From: Halalkalicoccus subterraneus
GTDB taxonomy: Archaea > Halobacteriota > Halobacteria > Halobacteriales > Halalkalicoccaceae
Direction of reading: 5' to 3'
Assembly: GCF_003697815.1 (NCBI RefSeq)
Contig: NZ_RDQG01000085.1
Span: 186,001-250,000 of the forward strand
DNA: 64,000 bases
This document shows, piece by piece, positions 19,485 through 28,591 of the stretch. A model generated the notes under the pieces. That model was not told the origin of the DNA. It ran no database searches and worked only from the letters and a program-made list of their open reading frames with translations. How positions within the stretch are numbered: the first letter of the stretch is position 1; the number at the start of each line of letters is the position of its first letter. Position numbers and translations under genes: made by a program.

Positions 19485-20057
19485 CATAGTTTTTGTGATC
19501 TAATTTTTCTAGTACTATATATGTAAATCATCATATGAGCCGAATACGACGTAACGATCCCCTTTTCAGGCCGGACCACGCTCCACCACCCTCTATCAGT
19601 GCCTCGTCACAAACGTGCAACAGACCGAATCGAGACCGCTCGAAACGCCGACGTCGGAGGAAGCGGTGCGGAAATCGGTCGGTACGCCCTGCTATGCGTA
19701 TCGGCTTTGCGCCGGCGACTGGCGCGAACGCGAGAACCGTCAAACCGGCCCTTCAGTCAATCGAACTCGCCGCGCTCGACGATCCGGCTGTATTCCGCTG
19801 GCGAGCCCGACGGGTGTCATGGAGGGGTACGCACGGCTCCGGCGGGAACGCGAGCTCTCACGTACGACGTCGCCTCTCGACGGAGTGAGGAAGTCCGCCT
19901 CGAATCAATGCACGGCGAGTTTCCCACGGTGGAGTTCCGAATGGATCTGTATAGCTCTCGTGCCGGTGAATCGCAGCTAGATCCGTAGTACCATCGCACG
20001 AGACCGGCCAAACGGTGTCGGTGAACATGGTCGCCCGATTCGGCGTTTCGGGCGACG
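19485..20057. other. Gene-free interval
   Basis: About 570 bases upstream of the terpene-synthase-like gene and downstream of the CAP-domain gene. Several overlapping open frames exist on both strands, but none has conserved-looking protein sequence. No repeat or RNA recognised. Confidence 0.35.
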
Positions 20058-21086
20058 TCAGTTCGGCGTACAGAACATCTGCGTGATGTAGACGTCCCGA
20101 CCGGTGACGGCAACGCCGATCCCCTCGGCCTCGTAGTCGCCGCGGATGTTCCGGCGGTGGCCCAACGAGTCGAGCCAGCCCTCGACGGTACTGTCGGCGA
20201 TCGAATCGGCGTCCTCGTCGCTGACGCTACCGGAGGACTCCCACGCGATGTTCTCGGCCCACGCGCGACAGTCGATGCCAGCAGCGTCGAGGCGATCGTC
20301 CGGTCCTTCCCCCTCGAGATTGTCGTGGTCGAAGTAGTCCCGGTCGGCCATGTCCTCCGAATGGGCGCGGGCGACGCTCGCGAGGTCGTCGTGATATGCA
20401 AGCCCGCCGAGCCCCTCGTCGGATCGGTAGGCGTTGATCTCGGCGTGGACGCGCTGCTCGACGCGCGCCTCGAACGACGACGGTTCGGGTTCGGGTCCCG
20501 GGTCCCCGCCCGAGTCGCCTCCCTCGCTATCGTCGTCGTCCGAATCGCCACTTCCGTCCGCACCCTGGTCCGACTCGTCGTCACCACCGTCGCCGTCAGC
20601 GTTATCGGACTCGTCCGGTTCAGGCTCCGGCTCGGGATCGTTCTCGCCCGGTTCCTCGCCCAAATCGTCGTCCTCCGGCTCGTCCTCATCGTCCTCGTTC
20701 CCTTCCTCATCATCCCACCAATCCCGATCCCCGTCCTCGGTCTCCCCGTCCCGATCGTCCCACCGGGTTCGATCGTCGCGGTGGTCCCGGTCGCGGTCGT
20801 AGCCCCATCCGTGCTCGCGGCCGCGTCCCTTGTGGCCGCGGCACCACTTCCCGCAGCCGCCGCGTCGGCGACGGCGGTTCCGGTCGCTCTTTCTCTTTCG
20901 TTTCCGGTCCCGATCGCGCTTCCGTCGGCGTTCGTATCTGCCGTGGGCGGCTGCCGGTGCGGAACAGCCCGTGAGGGCGAGCCCGGCCGCGCCGAGTGCT
21001 TGGAGGGTCGTTCGTCGGTTCTGCTGTGCGTCGCCGCTGTCGTTGTCGGTAGTGTCGGTTTCGTCGTCCATGGTTGGGATAGTCAT
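20058..21086 (-). CDS. CAP/SCP-domain secreted protein with basic and acidic linkers
   Basis: 342 residues. An RR-type signal with a lipobox-like LTGC near residue 40 suggests Tat export and lipid anchoring. Residues ~50-80 are dominated by Arg and Lys with a short Cys pair (CGKWC), then come ~110 residues of almost only Asp, Glu, Gly, Ser and Pro. The C-terminal ~130 residues form a CAP domain: 'HAEINAYRSDEGL', 'ARAHSEDMADRDYFDHDN', 'AENIAWESS', 'GWLDSLGHRRNI', with catalytic-type His and Glu. CAP proteins act outside the cell, with peptidase or binding roles. The abrupt charge reversal is unusual. An alternative start is at 21071. Confidence 0.85.
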   Translation of the reverse strand: MTIPTMDDETDTTDNDSGDAQQNRRTTLQALGAAGLALTGCSAPAAAHGRYERRRKRDRDRKRKRKSDRNRRRRRGGCGKWCRGHKGRGREHGWGYDRDRDHRDDRTRWDDRDGETEDGDRDWWDDEEGNEDDEDEPEDDDLGEEPGENDPEPEPEPDESDNADGDGGDDESDQGADGSGDSDDDDSEGGDSGGDPGPEPEPSSFEARVEQRVHAEINAYRSDEGLGGLAYHDDLASVARAHSEDMADRDYFDHDNLEGEGPDDRLDAAGIDCRAWAENIAWESSGSVSDEDADSIADSTVEGWLDSLGHRRNIRGDYEAEGIGVAVTGRDVYITQMFCTPN

Positions 21087-21278
21087 CCTCGATCGGTGGC
21101 AGCTCGCGCATAGATTATTTTTATTTATTTCTGACTAATCTTTATCTGTTAGCCACCACTATAAACTAAATTATTTTCCACTATATTAATCTACTGAATT
21201 TAATTATGCGTGATTAATAATGATAATATGACCCCCTCCCGTCGGGACCGACCGAACGGCCAGCGGGCGCGTCTCGGT

Positions 21279-22478
21279 TCAGTAGTCGACCGAGACGAGC
21301 ACGATGAGCATCACCACGCCGGCGAGTCCGGCGACGCCGAGAAACGCCTCGTCGAAGTAGCCCTGATCCGCGACGGCACCGAAGAGAACCGGGCTTAGCG
21401 CGCCGAGCCCGATGTAAACCGTCCGCAGCGCGCCGAGGTTCGTCCCCCGCGTTCCGTCCGGCAGGCGACGGGTGAGGTCCGAGATTACGATCGTCTCGAA
21501 CCCGAGGATGCTACTAGCGAGCGCGGTCAGGGGAACGAGCAGCCAGACGTCGTGCACGAACGGGAGTGCAACCAGAGCCAGACAGGTCGTGCTCATGATG
21601 GCCAACAGCGGGAGCTGTACGCCGACCCGGTCGTACGCCCGGCCGGCGATCGGTTTCATCAGGATTCCGAGGGCGAAAAAGGCGCCGAACAGGACGGTCG
21701 AGAGCTGCGTCGCGAGCCCCTTCTCGTCGATCAGATACGTCGGGTAGAACCCGATGAACGCCTGCATGATCACGCTCCACAGCATGAGCAACACGGTTCC
21801 ACGCAGTACGGCTGGTTGGAGTAGCGTCGAGACGACGCCGTCAAGCGCGAGGCTCTCGCGTAGCGTAGTCGTTCTCGACTCAGGTCTCGGAAGCGTCGAC
21901 CAGAGGCCGATCGCCGCGAGGACGAACAGCGGAACGGCGATCCCAAAACTGTACTGCCAGGTCACCGCAACCGCGACGAACCCGGCGGTGGGCGGCATGA
22001 TCGCGTTTCCGAGATCGCCGGCCGCCAACGTCACGCCCGTCGCCGTACCGATCTGCTCGGGGTAGATCTCGTTGAGGATCGTGAACCGTGAGACGCCGTA
22101 CAGCGCCGTCCCCAGCCCGAACAGGGCCGTCGCAGCGAACAGGACCAACGCCGAGTTCGCGAGGACGACGAGCGCGAGCATCGTCGCCGCTAAAAGGGAG
22201 CTGGCGATCAACAGCAGGCGCTCGCCGACCCAATCGGCGAGGATCCCGCCGGGGAGCTGTCCACACGCGTAGGCCACCCACAGGACGGTCAGGAGGAGTC
22301 CGGCGGTCGCGAGCGTGAGGCCATACGCATCGCGGAGATGGGGCAACAGCGCTGGATAGACCATCCGAACGCTGATCGAGAGGAACCAGCCGAAGGCGAC
22401 CGCGAGGAGCATCTTCCCGCGGCCGCCGCTTCGGAGGTCCGCGATCACCTGTTTCGAAGTCGAGAGGGAGCGTATCAA
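21279..22478 (-). CDS. MFS transporter (12-helix permease)
   Basis: 399 residues with 12 predicted membrane helices. The inter-helix 2-3 signature is visible as 'GILADWVGERLLL', with its repeat in the second half ('GRAYDRVGVQ'). N-terminal segments resemble oxalate/formate or multidrug-type permeases, but nothing fixes the substrate. It is leftward and not closely linked to the CAP gene (192 bases) or the DUF4399 gene (129 bases). Confidence 0.85.
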   Translation of the reverse strand: MIRSLSTSKQVIADLRSGGRGKMLLAVAFGWFLSISVRMVYPALLPHLRDAYGLTLATAGLLLTVLWVAYACGQLPGGILADWVGERLLLIASSLLAATMLALVVLANSALVLFAATALFGLGTALYGVSRFTILNEIYPEQIGTATGVTLAAGDLGNAIMPPTAGFVAVAVTWQYSFGIAVPLFVLAAIGLWSTLPRPESRTTTLRESLALDGVVSTLLQPAVLRGTVLLMLWSVIMQAFIGFYPTYLIDEKGLATQLSTVLFGAFFALGILMKPIAGRAYDRVGVQLPLLAIMSTTCLALVALPFVHDVWLLVPLTALASSILGFETIVISDLTRRLPDGTRGTNLGALRTVYIGLGALSPVLFGAVADQGYFDEAFLGVAGLAGVVMLIVLVSVDY

Positions 22479-22607
22479 CGGTGGTCGTCACCTACCTACT
22501 CGTTCTCGGTCACGCTGTTGAGTCTTCTTCTTTCCTCGGGCAAGAAGCGCGGATCACTCAGGTGGTCGAACACGAACGTCGATGTGTTCTCCGTCGGTGA
22601 CTGTCGC

Positions 22608-23450
22608 TTACTCCTCGACGGTTATCGTGATGGGATCCGTGGCGAGCGGGTAGGCCTCGTGTACGCCGTTTGCGACCTGAACGAGGACGTCGTGCTCGCC
22701 CACTTCGAGGTCGCTGGCGTCGACCTCCGGCGTTTCGGTTCCGTCCCCGAAATGCAGATGCTGGTCGTCGGTCGGGATGACCGTGCCCGTGTCGACGGGA
22801 TCCGTATCTATCAGTACGTGATGGTGGCCAGCGTTCTGGGTGACCTCGCCAGCCTCCTCGAGAACGACGTTCTCGACGCTCGGTTCGAACGTGATCGTCT
22901 CTCCGGTCGAGAACGTCGCACCGTCCTGGGGCGCGTCGAGACCGATCTCGCCGGCGCCGTCGACCGTAACGGACTGCGTATCGGTTAGCGATAGCGCGAC
23001 GTGTTCCCCATTGCCCATCTGAAGCGTGAGTTCGTGCTCGCCCGGTTCGAGATCGAGGACGCCGCGCTCGGAGCCATCGCCGAAGTGCAGATGCTGGTCG
23101 TCGTTCGGGATCGTCTCCCCCGGTTCGATTTGCTCGGTATCGATCAGGACGTGAAAGTGGCCTGCACCCTCGTTGACCTCCCCCGCTTCCTCTACGGTGA
23201 AGTTCTCGGCCTCGAAAAAAGCGACGAGCGGAGTATACAGACCGTCGAGTTCGTCGGCCGTCGGCACCGACAACGAGACGCTCGCGTCCTCCGGGACCGA
23301 CGGTTCGTCCGCCGCCGACCCGTTATCGTCCGTCGAGCCGTTCTCCTCCGTCTCGTCCGACTCTGATTGTGTACAACCGGCGACGCTGGCTGCAGCGACT
23401 CCCGTTGCTGTCCCTACAATGAACCCACGGCGTGAAACATCCTGTTGCAT
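22608..23450 (-). CDS. Tat lipoprotein with two DUF4399 domains
   Basis: 280 residues. The N-terminus MQQDVSRRGFIVGTATG plus lipobox VAGC predicts Tat secretion and lipid anchoring. Two tandem DUF4399 domains (roughly 55-150 and 165-280) each contain the His-rich pair 'GHFHVLID'/'QHLHFGDG' or 'GHHHVLID'/'QHLHFGDG', and both end with 'PGEHELTLQ'/'VGEHDVLVQ'. The clustered histidines suggest metal binding at the cell surface. DUF4399 proteins usually have one domain; function unknown. AT-rich DNA upstream (23451-23560) carries the promoter. Confidence 0.85.
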   Translation of the reverse strand: MQQDVSRRGFIVGTATGVAAASVAGCTQSESDETEENGSTDDNGSAADEPSVPEDASVSLSVPTADELDGLYTPLVAFFEAENFTVEEAGEVNEGAGHFHVLIDTEQIEPGETIPNDDQHLHFGDGSERGVLDLEPGEHELTLQMGNGEHVALSLTDTQSVTVDGAGEIGLDAPQDGATFSTGETITFEPSVENVVLEEAGEVTQNAGHHHVLIDTDPVDTGTVIPTDDQHLHFGDGTETPEVDASDLEVGEHDVLVQVANGVHEAYPLATDPITITVEE

Positions 23451-23613
23451 TCATATTTGAATCTGTATTGTATAGTCTAAAATTTTTCTATGGGTGCAAA
23501 TATAAAATAAATTATATAATATATAATTTAATATTAATTTTTCTGATAAACGGATATCGGCGGAACGGTCGCCAGTACGGAGACCGACGATGTCGTCACG
23601 CCCAGGAGATCGA

Positions 23614-23772
23614 TTATTTCGAAACCCTCTCCGTAAAGTCCGATTCCGTTCCGAGTCCGCCGATCGATTGCGCCGCTTTCAGACTGTTCTCCGACCAAAC
23701 GTGAACACAACCTCTCACGAGGAGCGCGGTTACCGCTGCCGAAAGAACGCCACTCACTGTTAATGCATTCAT
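23614..23772 (-). CDS. 52-residue single-helix membrane protein
   Basis: Starts at 23772 (MNALTVSGVLSAAVTALLVR) with one hydrophobic helix and a short soluble tail ending TERVSK. A TATA-like CTATAAATAA on the minus strand at 23808-23818 lies ~40 bases upstream. Size and design are those of many haloarchaeal small membrane proteins. Function unknown; confidence is limited by length. Confidence 0.5.
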   Translation of the reverse strand: MNALTVSGVLSAAVTALLVRGCVHVWSENSLKAAQSIGGLGTESDFTERVSK

Positions 23773-23922
23773 TTCTATATCTAAAAAAGATATTGTAATA
23801 ACTTTATTTATAGATAGAATGGAATGTACAATAGAGTCTCTCGATGTACTCGGGTTCGGTCGGCAACACTCGGAGGGACCGTTGTCGTGGCGTATTATAG
23901 GAATCCAGCACCGAAACACGGT

Positions 23923-24361
23923 ATGGAACAATCCGGACCGACAGCTCCCACGAAGGACGACTGGAGGCTTCGGACACTGGGGTTTCGTTCGGATTGACGA
24001 TCGCCGCAACCGTTCTCTCAGTCGTCTCGGGTGTTCTCGTTGTTATTCCTCTGTTCGTTCTGGGAGTCGATACGAGAGCCCGGCTGCCATCGTGATCCGC
24101 CTCGTCGGCGATCAGATCGGGTCCTCGCCGTTGGCCACCTGTACGTCCGTCGCTATGGCCTGTCCGTTCCGTTTCACCGACCGAACCGTCGTGGTATCAG
24201 GTATGCGATCGGCGGGGCTGTCACTGCGCTCGCCGTCGCTACCGGCGCGACTGTCCTCCTCACTCGTCTAGGACTCACCCCCGGAACGGTACTCGATTCC
24301 GATTACCGTCCACGCACTCTACAATACCGTTCTCTTCACGACGGGATACATCACCGTATAG
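23923..24361 (+). pseudogene. Decayed CPBP-family intramembrane protease gene
   Basis: Remnants appear in different frames. An N-terminal 'MEQSGPTAPTKDDW' starts at 23923, a first membrane helix is in another frame ('LTIAATVLSVVSGVLVVIPL', from 23991), then 'GHLYVRRYGLSVPF' and 'AIGGAVTALAVATGATVLL' follow in the first frame, and the C-terminal 'TVHALYNTVLFTTGYITV' ends at TAG 24359-24361. These are the beginning and end of a haloarchaeal CPBP protease. The central EE and FxxxH catalytic segments are missing, so several frameshifts and an internal deletion have killed the gene. Confidence 0.65.
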
Positions 24362-24684
24362 CCGGCGACACGATCCGATACAGGAGCGAACAGCAACCGA
24401 TCGTTCACCGTGAATCGCTGCCGCGATAGAACCCCCGAACTGGGTCTTCGAGAATACCTGCATAGCGCGTTCCCTCAGTTTCGCCTTCCGAAAACACCAA
24501 AACGCTTATTGGTATACACTATAGATTTATAGACGAGCTTTAGCTTTGTCATGATTATGGGGAATTAGTGTAGCCACCTGACCGCGAACGCTGACAATGC
24601 CTATCGCGTCAACCGGCGATCGGATATCGCCCATGTTCCTGATATATCCGTCGAGGTAGCTGGATCGAACGATATAATTCATCG

Positions 24685-24700
24685 TTTGTATATACTGAAC
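24685..24700 (+). promoter_or_regulatory. TTTGTATATA motif, copy 1
   Basis: TTTGTATATACTGAAC, matching the promoter-associated copy at 30649-30664 at 15 of 16 positions. No gene starts nearby on either strand, so it may serve a lost gene or an unannotated small RNA. Confidence 0.4.
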
Positions 24701-24837
24701 GGCTATCCAAAACGACCCTGTTCATGATTCTATTCTCTTCTTTTCCCACGATAATTACAGTCATATACTCGTCAAGCACGTTGTCGCCGCTTTCGATCCT
24801 CGGTAGGTCATGGGACTCCAGTCCCCTCGTTTCCTCG

Positions 24838-24853
24838 TTTGTATATATTGAAT
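24838..24853 (+). promoter_or_regulatory. TTTGTATATA motif, copy 2
   Basis: TTTGTATATATTGAAT, 153 bases from copy 1 in the same orientation. Confidence 0.4.
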
Positions 24854-25111
24854 AACGGTTCGATCGAGACCGTCGTCGGGAGAGATCGTCCTCGTCCCCT
24901 GTGATCGTCACCCCGTTGTGTGGCCATCCCGCCCGGAGCGATTACGATCCATCGGATCCCAGGGCGACGCTATCGACAACGAAGAGCGGCGGCTCAAGTC
25001 CTCCGAATCGCCGTAATTTGCTGTGATCGGCGTACCGGAGCACAAAAGCGGTTCAGTGCCCGACCGCAGCGACGGGTTCCACCGCGACCCCACTCCATGC
25101 GAAGGCGGTGG

Positions 25112-25462
25112 TCAACTCCCTCGGTACGTCGTATATCCTCCCGGAGACAGGAGGAGCGGCACGTGGTAGTGTTCGTCCGTGTCATCAATGACGAACCGGA
25201 CGGGAACCGTCTCTAAGAACGACGATTCCGACTCCCCCTGGCGGTAGTACTCCCCGACGTCGAACAGGAGCTGATACGTACCGGTTTCCATCCGATCAGC
25301 GGTCAACAGGGGCTCGTCGAGTCGCCCATCGTCGTTGGTCGTTCCTCGGTTGATCGTTTCCGCATTGCCCGAACTATCCAATCGCTGAAGCGTCACGTCG
25401 ACGCCGGACGCGGGCCCCTCGCGACCGGTATCAAGGACGTGGGTGGTCAGTCCCGCACTCAT
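25112..25462 (-). CDS. uraH: 5-Hydroxyisourate hydrolase (transthyretin-like)
   Basis: Hydrolyses 5-hydroxyisourate, the uricase product, to OHCU. 116 residues with the family's hallmarks: N-terminal 'LTTHVLDTGREGPASGVDV' containing the active-site His and the C-terminal 'LLLSPGGYTTYRGS' (YRGS ending). Middle strands 'TGTYQLLFDVGEYY' and 'ETVPVRFVIDD' also fit. It is the last gene of a leftward uraD-pucL-uraH group, and its start overlaps the pucL stop by 4 bases. Cytoplasmic; no targeting signal. Confidence 0.95.
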   Translation of the reverse strand: MSAGLTTHVLDTGREGPASGVDVTLQRLDSSGNAETINRGTTNDDGRLDEPLLTADRMETGTYQLLFDVGEYYRQGESESSFLETVPVRFVIDDTDEHYHVPLLLSPGGYTTYRGS

Positions 25463-26433
25463 TGTTCCTCCAGGTCACTGCGATCCATCGAGAACTGTTG
25501 ATAGCCGGTCGGACGGGGCGGCTCCCGGAGGACTTTCGCATCCCCCTCCAAATCGTCGCGCACCTCGATCCACGTCCGGTTGTTCGCTTCGAAACTGACG
25601 GATTCGAGCTGCGGATACCGTTCCAAGACACGGAGGCCGATCTGATAGATCAGGTCCTGGATCGAGTTCGAGTTCACCTCGTGGAACACGACGTGGGCGA
25701 TGTCGCGGACTTGCTCGGCCGGGACGTACCGCTGGGGGTCATCCCCCAGCGCGTCCTCCGGATCGGCGTAGGTCCAGAAGACGTCAAGCGCGATGTAGAG
25801 CGCGCGGTCCTCCCGTTCGGGAAGCGTGGTGTACTCGTCCTGAACGTACCCGGTAAAGGAGTTCTCCTTGACTTTGACGAGTTCGATCTCGGTAACACCG
25901 CTCGTTTGTTCTTCGAACCGCAACTCGTCGCCGTCCCGTTCGAGGGACACCTCGCCAAACGCCGATTCGTCGTCGGAGACGCGGAACACGAGGTCGCTCG
26001 GTTCGAACCCGTCCTCGCCCGGCACCGGTCGTTCGTCGAACGGATACTCGATGGCCGACATCTTCACCGCCTCGACGTGCGGGTAGGTCTCAAGGAACTC
26101 CGTTCCGACGAAATGGAGAAAGCCCTCCGCCGTCGCTCCCTCGTACTCCCCTGCCTGATGGAGCACGAAGTTCTTCATCGAATCCGTCGCTACCACCGTG
26201 GTGTTGTCCGCCTCGCTGAACGACGGCAAGAACTCCTCCCCCTCGAACTGTACGCGCACTTCCAGTCCGAAGAGGATGTTGTCACGGCCGTCGAAGGACG
26301 ATTCCGGAATAGTCCGAACGTCCTCCAACGGGTTCGCGTAGGTCCGGTAGACCGCAATCTTCTCCTTTCCGTAGTTCATCGTTCGTCGATCGGTACCCCG
26401 CTGTTCTGCGTCGGTTTCGTTGCTATAACTCAT
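25459..26433 (-). CDS. pucL: Uricase (urate oxidase)
   Basis: Cofactor-free oxidation of urate to 5-hydroxyisourate with release of hydrogen peroxide. 324 residues with tandem T-fold domains. Recognisable parts are 'NYGKEKIAVYRTYANP' (active-site Lys region), 'VVATDSMKNFVLHQA' with the catalytic Thr, and the second-half 'FHEVNSNSIQDLIYQIG' (NSxQ substrate loop). The start at 26433 gives a longer N-terminus than most; an internal Met at residue 19 (26379) is possible. The peroxide product suits an organism with KatG. It lies between uraD and uraH in one transcription unit. Confidence 0.95.
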   Translation of the reverse strand: MSYSNETDAEQRGTDRRTMNYGKEKIAVYRTYANPLEDVRTIPESSFDGRDNILFGLEVRVQFEGEEFLPSFSEADNTTVVATDSMKNFVLHQAGEYEGATAEGFLHFVGTEFLETYPHVEAVKMSAIEYPFDERPVPGEDGFEPSDLVFRVSDDESAFGEVSLERDGDELRFEEQTSGVTEIELVKVKENSFTGYVQDEYTTLPEREDRALYIALDVFWTYADPEDALGDDPQRYVPAEQVRDIAHVVFHEVNSNSIQDLIYQIGLRVLERYPQLESVSFEANNRTWIEVRDDLEGDAKVLREPPRPTGYQQFSMDRSDLEEQ

Positions 26434-26496
26434 GCGTAGTACGGCAGTGTTTGTGTCGCTGTTCTTCGGTGGTCGTGCTCAGTGGTTCGGTCGTCA

Positions 26497-27024
26497 TCAG
26501 TGTCGCTCCTGTCTCCCGTCGCGCGATGCCGTTAGCTCATCGAGTCGAAGTTCTGCGATGGCGTTGACCTCGTCCAAGGCGGTCCGGAACTCCTCGGACC
26601 GGGAGTGCTCGATCCGGTCTTCCATGGCCCGCTGGATCGCATCGACGGATTCGTCTTTCACCGCCATGATGAACGGGAACCCGAACGTCTCCCGGTAGGT
26701 CTCGTTCAGACGGTGAAACGTTTCGTACTGGTCGGGACTCAGCTGATCGAGTCCGGCGGAGGCCTGTTCCTCTCGGGACTCGTCGGTCATCTCCGTACGC
26801 TCGCCGAGATCGGGATGGGCCCGCAATAGCTCCAGCCGTTCGTCCCGTGAGGCGTTGCGAACGACGTCCGCCATGGTCCGCTGCAGGTCGTCGATGGAGG
26901 AGAACGGCCGTTCCGACCAGGCTCGCGTAGCTACCCACGGCGATTCCTCGTACACGCCACCGAGGGCGTCCACGAACTGTTCTTCGTCGGACTGATTCAG
27001 GTCCTCAACCGTGAGTCGCGTCAT
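26497..27024 (-). CDS. uraD: OHCU decarboxylase
   Basis: Decarboxylates 2-oxo-4-hydroxy-4-carboxy-5-ureidoimidazoline to S-allantoin, completing the uricase pathway. 175 residues, all helical. The catalytic and binding segments 'LGGVYEESPWVATRAW', 'LLRAHPDLGER', 'LNETYRETFGFPFIMAVK' (with the FGFPF signature) and 'RTALDEVNAIAELRL' are conserved. First gene of the leftward uraD-pucL-uraH group, 63 bases ahead of pucL. Divergent from the M20 amidohydrolase gene (27276). Confidence 0.95.
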   Translation of the reverse strand: MTRLTVEDLNQSDEEQFVDALGGVYEESPWVATRAWSERPFSSIDDLQRTMADVVRNASRDERLELLRAHPDLGERTEMTDESREEQASAGLDQLSPDQYETFHRLNETYRETFGFPFIMAVKDESVDAIQRAMEDRIEHSRSEEFRTALDEVNAIAELRLDELTASRDGRQERH

Positions 27025-27275
27025 CGCGTCTCAGATGGGGTACACTCAGTACTTAAACTTTTCCTTAGATGGGACCCGTCAAGAACGACGGACGATACGT
27101 CACAGCCGTCGGTCATTCCTTGTAACCGTCGTTACTGTCGTCTACCGTCCTGATAGCCGCGACGATCGACGGTCGGCTGTCTTCATGCGGGGCTGGCTGG
27201 TCGGTTCTCCGCCGTCGGATGAGTGGTTCCGATAGCTTCAAAAGAAAACGTGTGGTACCGTATCATACAAGACGA

Positions 27276-28544
27276 ATGGATCAGCAACTCCACCGGCATA
27301 TCGACGAGGATAGGCTCCGAACGGACATCACGCAGACTGCCGAGTTCGGGTCGGTGACCGGCGAAGAGGGGCACTGTCGAACGGTCCTGACCGGAACGGA
27401 CGCCAACAGACATGCCCGAGAGTACCTCGTCAAGGCACTCGCCGAGCGCGGTCTAGACGTGGCCATCGACGCGGTTGGCAACATCACCGGCCGGTGGGTA
27501 CCGGAGGGTGTCAACCCAGCCGCGAGTGCGGTTGCGACCGGCAGTCATCTCGACTCAGTCATTTCCGGGGGGATCTTCGACGGCGTACTCGGCGTCTATG
27601 CGGGCCTCGAGTCGATCCGCGCCATGCAAGACGCCGCGCTCTCCCCCGATCGTCCGATCGAAATCGTCTCGTTCACAGAGGAGGAGGGCGGACGGTTTTC
27701 CGACGGCGTGCTCGGCTCCTCAGTCGCGATCGGTGCGACCGGCGTAGCGGACGCGCTCGCAACAAGCGACGACGACGGCGTAGCGCTTGCCGAAGCGTTG
27801 GAACGGATCGGATTCCGGGGCGAGGGACGTCTGGACGCCACGGCGTGGGACTCGTGGCTCGAACTCCACGTCGAACAGGGGACTCGATTGGAGGACGTCG
27901 GCGCTTCCGCCGGTATCGTGACACATATCACCGGGACGATCCGCTGTCATATCGATGTTATCGGCGAGGCGGACCACGCCGGAACCACGTCGATGACCTC
28001 TCGGACCGATGCGTTGACTGCGGCGAGCGAACTGGCGCTCGAAATCGAGTCGGTAACGAACGGGATCGTCGAAACGGACAGCGAGACCGCCGTCGGAACC
28101 GTCGGCCAGTTCGACGTCGAACCGGGCTCGATCAACGTCATCCCCGGTTCGGTCCATCTCGGGGTCGACATCCGCGACGTCGAGTACGACTCCATGGAGC
28201 GGATCGTCGCGAGCATTCGGCGCTGCTTGGGACGGTTGGAGGACGAACGCGGCGTCGAGACGTCGTTCAGCCGCCCGTACGATATCGAACCCACCTCAAT
28301 GAGCGAACGCTGTATCACGGCCCTTCACGGTGCGGCCACGCGGACGGGTGTCGACACTGTAGATCTGCATTCCGGGGCCGGACACGATACGATGCACGTC
28401 GCAAAAGCGACCGATGGAGGCCTCGTTTTCGCCCCGTCGAAGGGCGGGTATTCACACAGCGCGGCCGAGTGGACCGACTGGAGCGACTGTGCCACCGCGA
28501 CGCGGGTGCTCGCGGAGGCGCTCTACGATCTGGCGAGCGCGTGA
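27276..28544 (+). CDS. M20-family allantoate amidohydrolase/N-carbamoyl-amino-acid hydrolase
   Basis: 422 residues from ATG 27276 (MDQQLHRHID). Zinc ligands of the AllC/HyuC group are visible: 'GSHLDSVISGGIFDGVLG' (HxD and D), 'FTEEEGGRF' (EE), 'LELHVEQGTRLE' (H) and 'SGAGHDTMHV' (C-terminal H). The dimerisation insert with 'EADHAGTTSM' is intact. In the setting of uricase and allantoinase, allantoate to ureidoglycolate is the most likely reaction; beta-ureidopropionase or N-carbamoyl amino acid hydrolase are alternatives. It is divergent from uraD. Confidence 0.85.
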   Translation: MDQQLHRHIDEDRLRTDITQTAEFGSVTGEEGHCRTVLTGTDANRHAREYLVKALAERGLDVAIDAVGNITGRWVPEGVNPAASAVATGSHLDSVISGGIFDGVLGVYAGLESIRAMQDAALSPDRPIEIVSFTEEEGGRFSDGVLGSSVAIGATGVADALATSDDDGVALAEALERIGFRGEGRLDATAWDSWLELHVEQGTRLEDVGASAGIVTHITGTIRCHIDVIGEADHAGTTSMTSRTDALTAASELALEIESVTNGIVETDSETAVGTVGQFDVEPGSINVIPGSVHLGVDIRDVEYDSMERIVASIRRCLGRLEDERGVETSFSRPYDIEPTSMSERCITALHGAATRTGVDTVDLHSGAGHDTMHVAKATDGGLVFAPSKGGYSHSAAEWTDWSDCATATRVLAEALYDLASA

Positions 28545-28591
28545 GTTCGCGACCGACGACATGAGAGGTACGTGGAGAAGCGCCGACCGAC

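Larger units (their letters stand above)
24362..25111. other. Gene-poor interval with two copies of the TTTGTATATA motif
   Basis: 750 bases between the CPBP remnant and the uraH stop. No convincing gene; a 100-codon leftward frame here reads through both motif copies and has no protein character. The motifs at 24685-24700 and 24838-24853 match those before the iclR and permease genes. Confidence 0.4.

Noticed and set aside
24609-24911. 100-codon minus-strand frame downstream of uraH
   Set aside because: It translates through both TTTGTATATA motif copies, and the remaining sequence lacks protein-like patterns.
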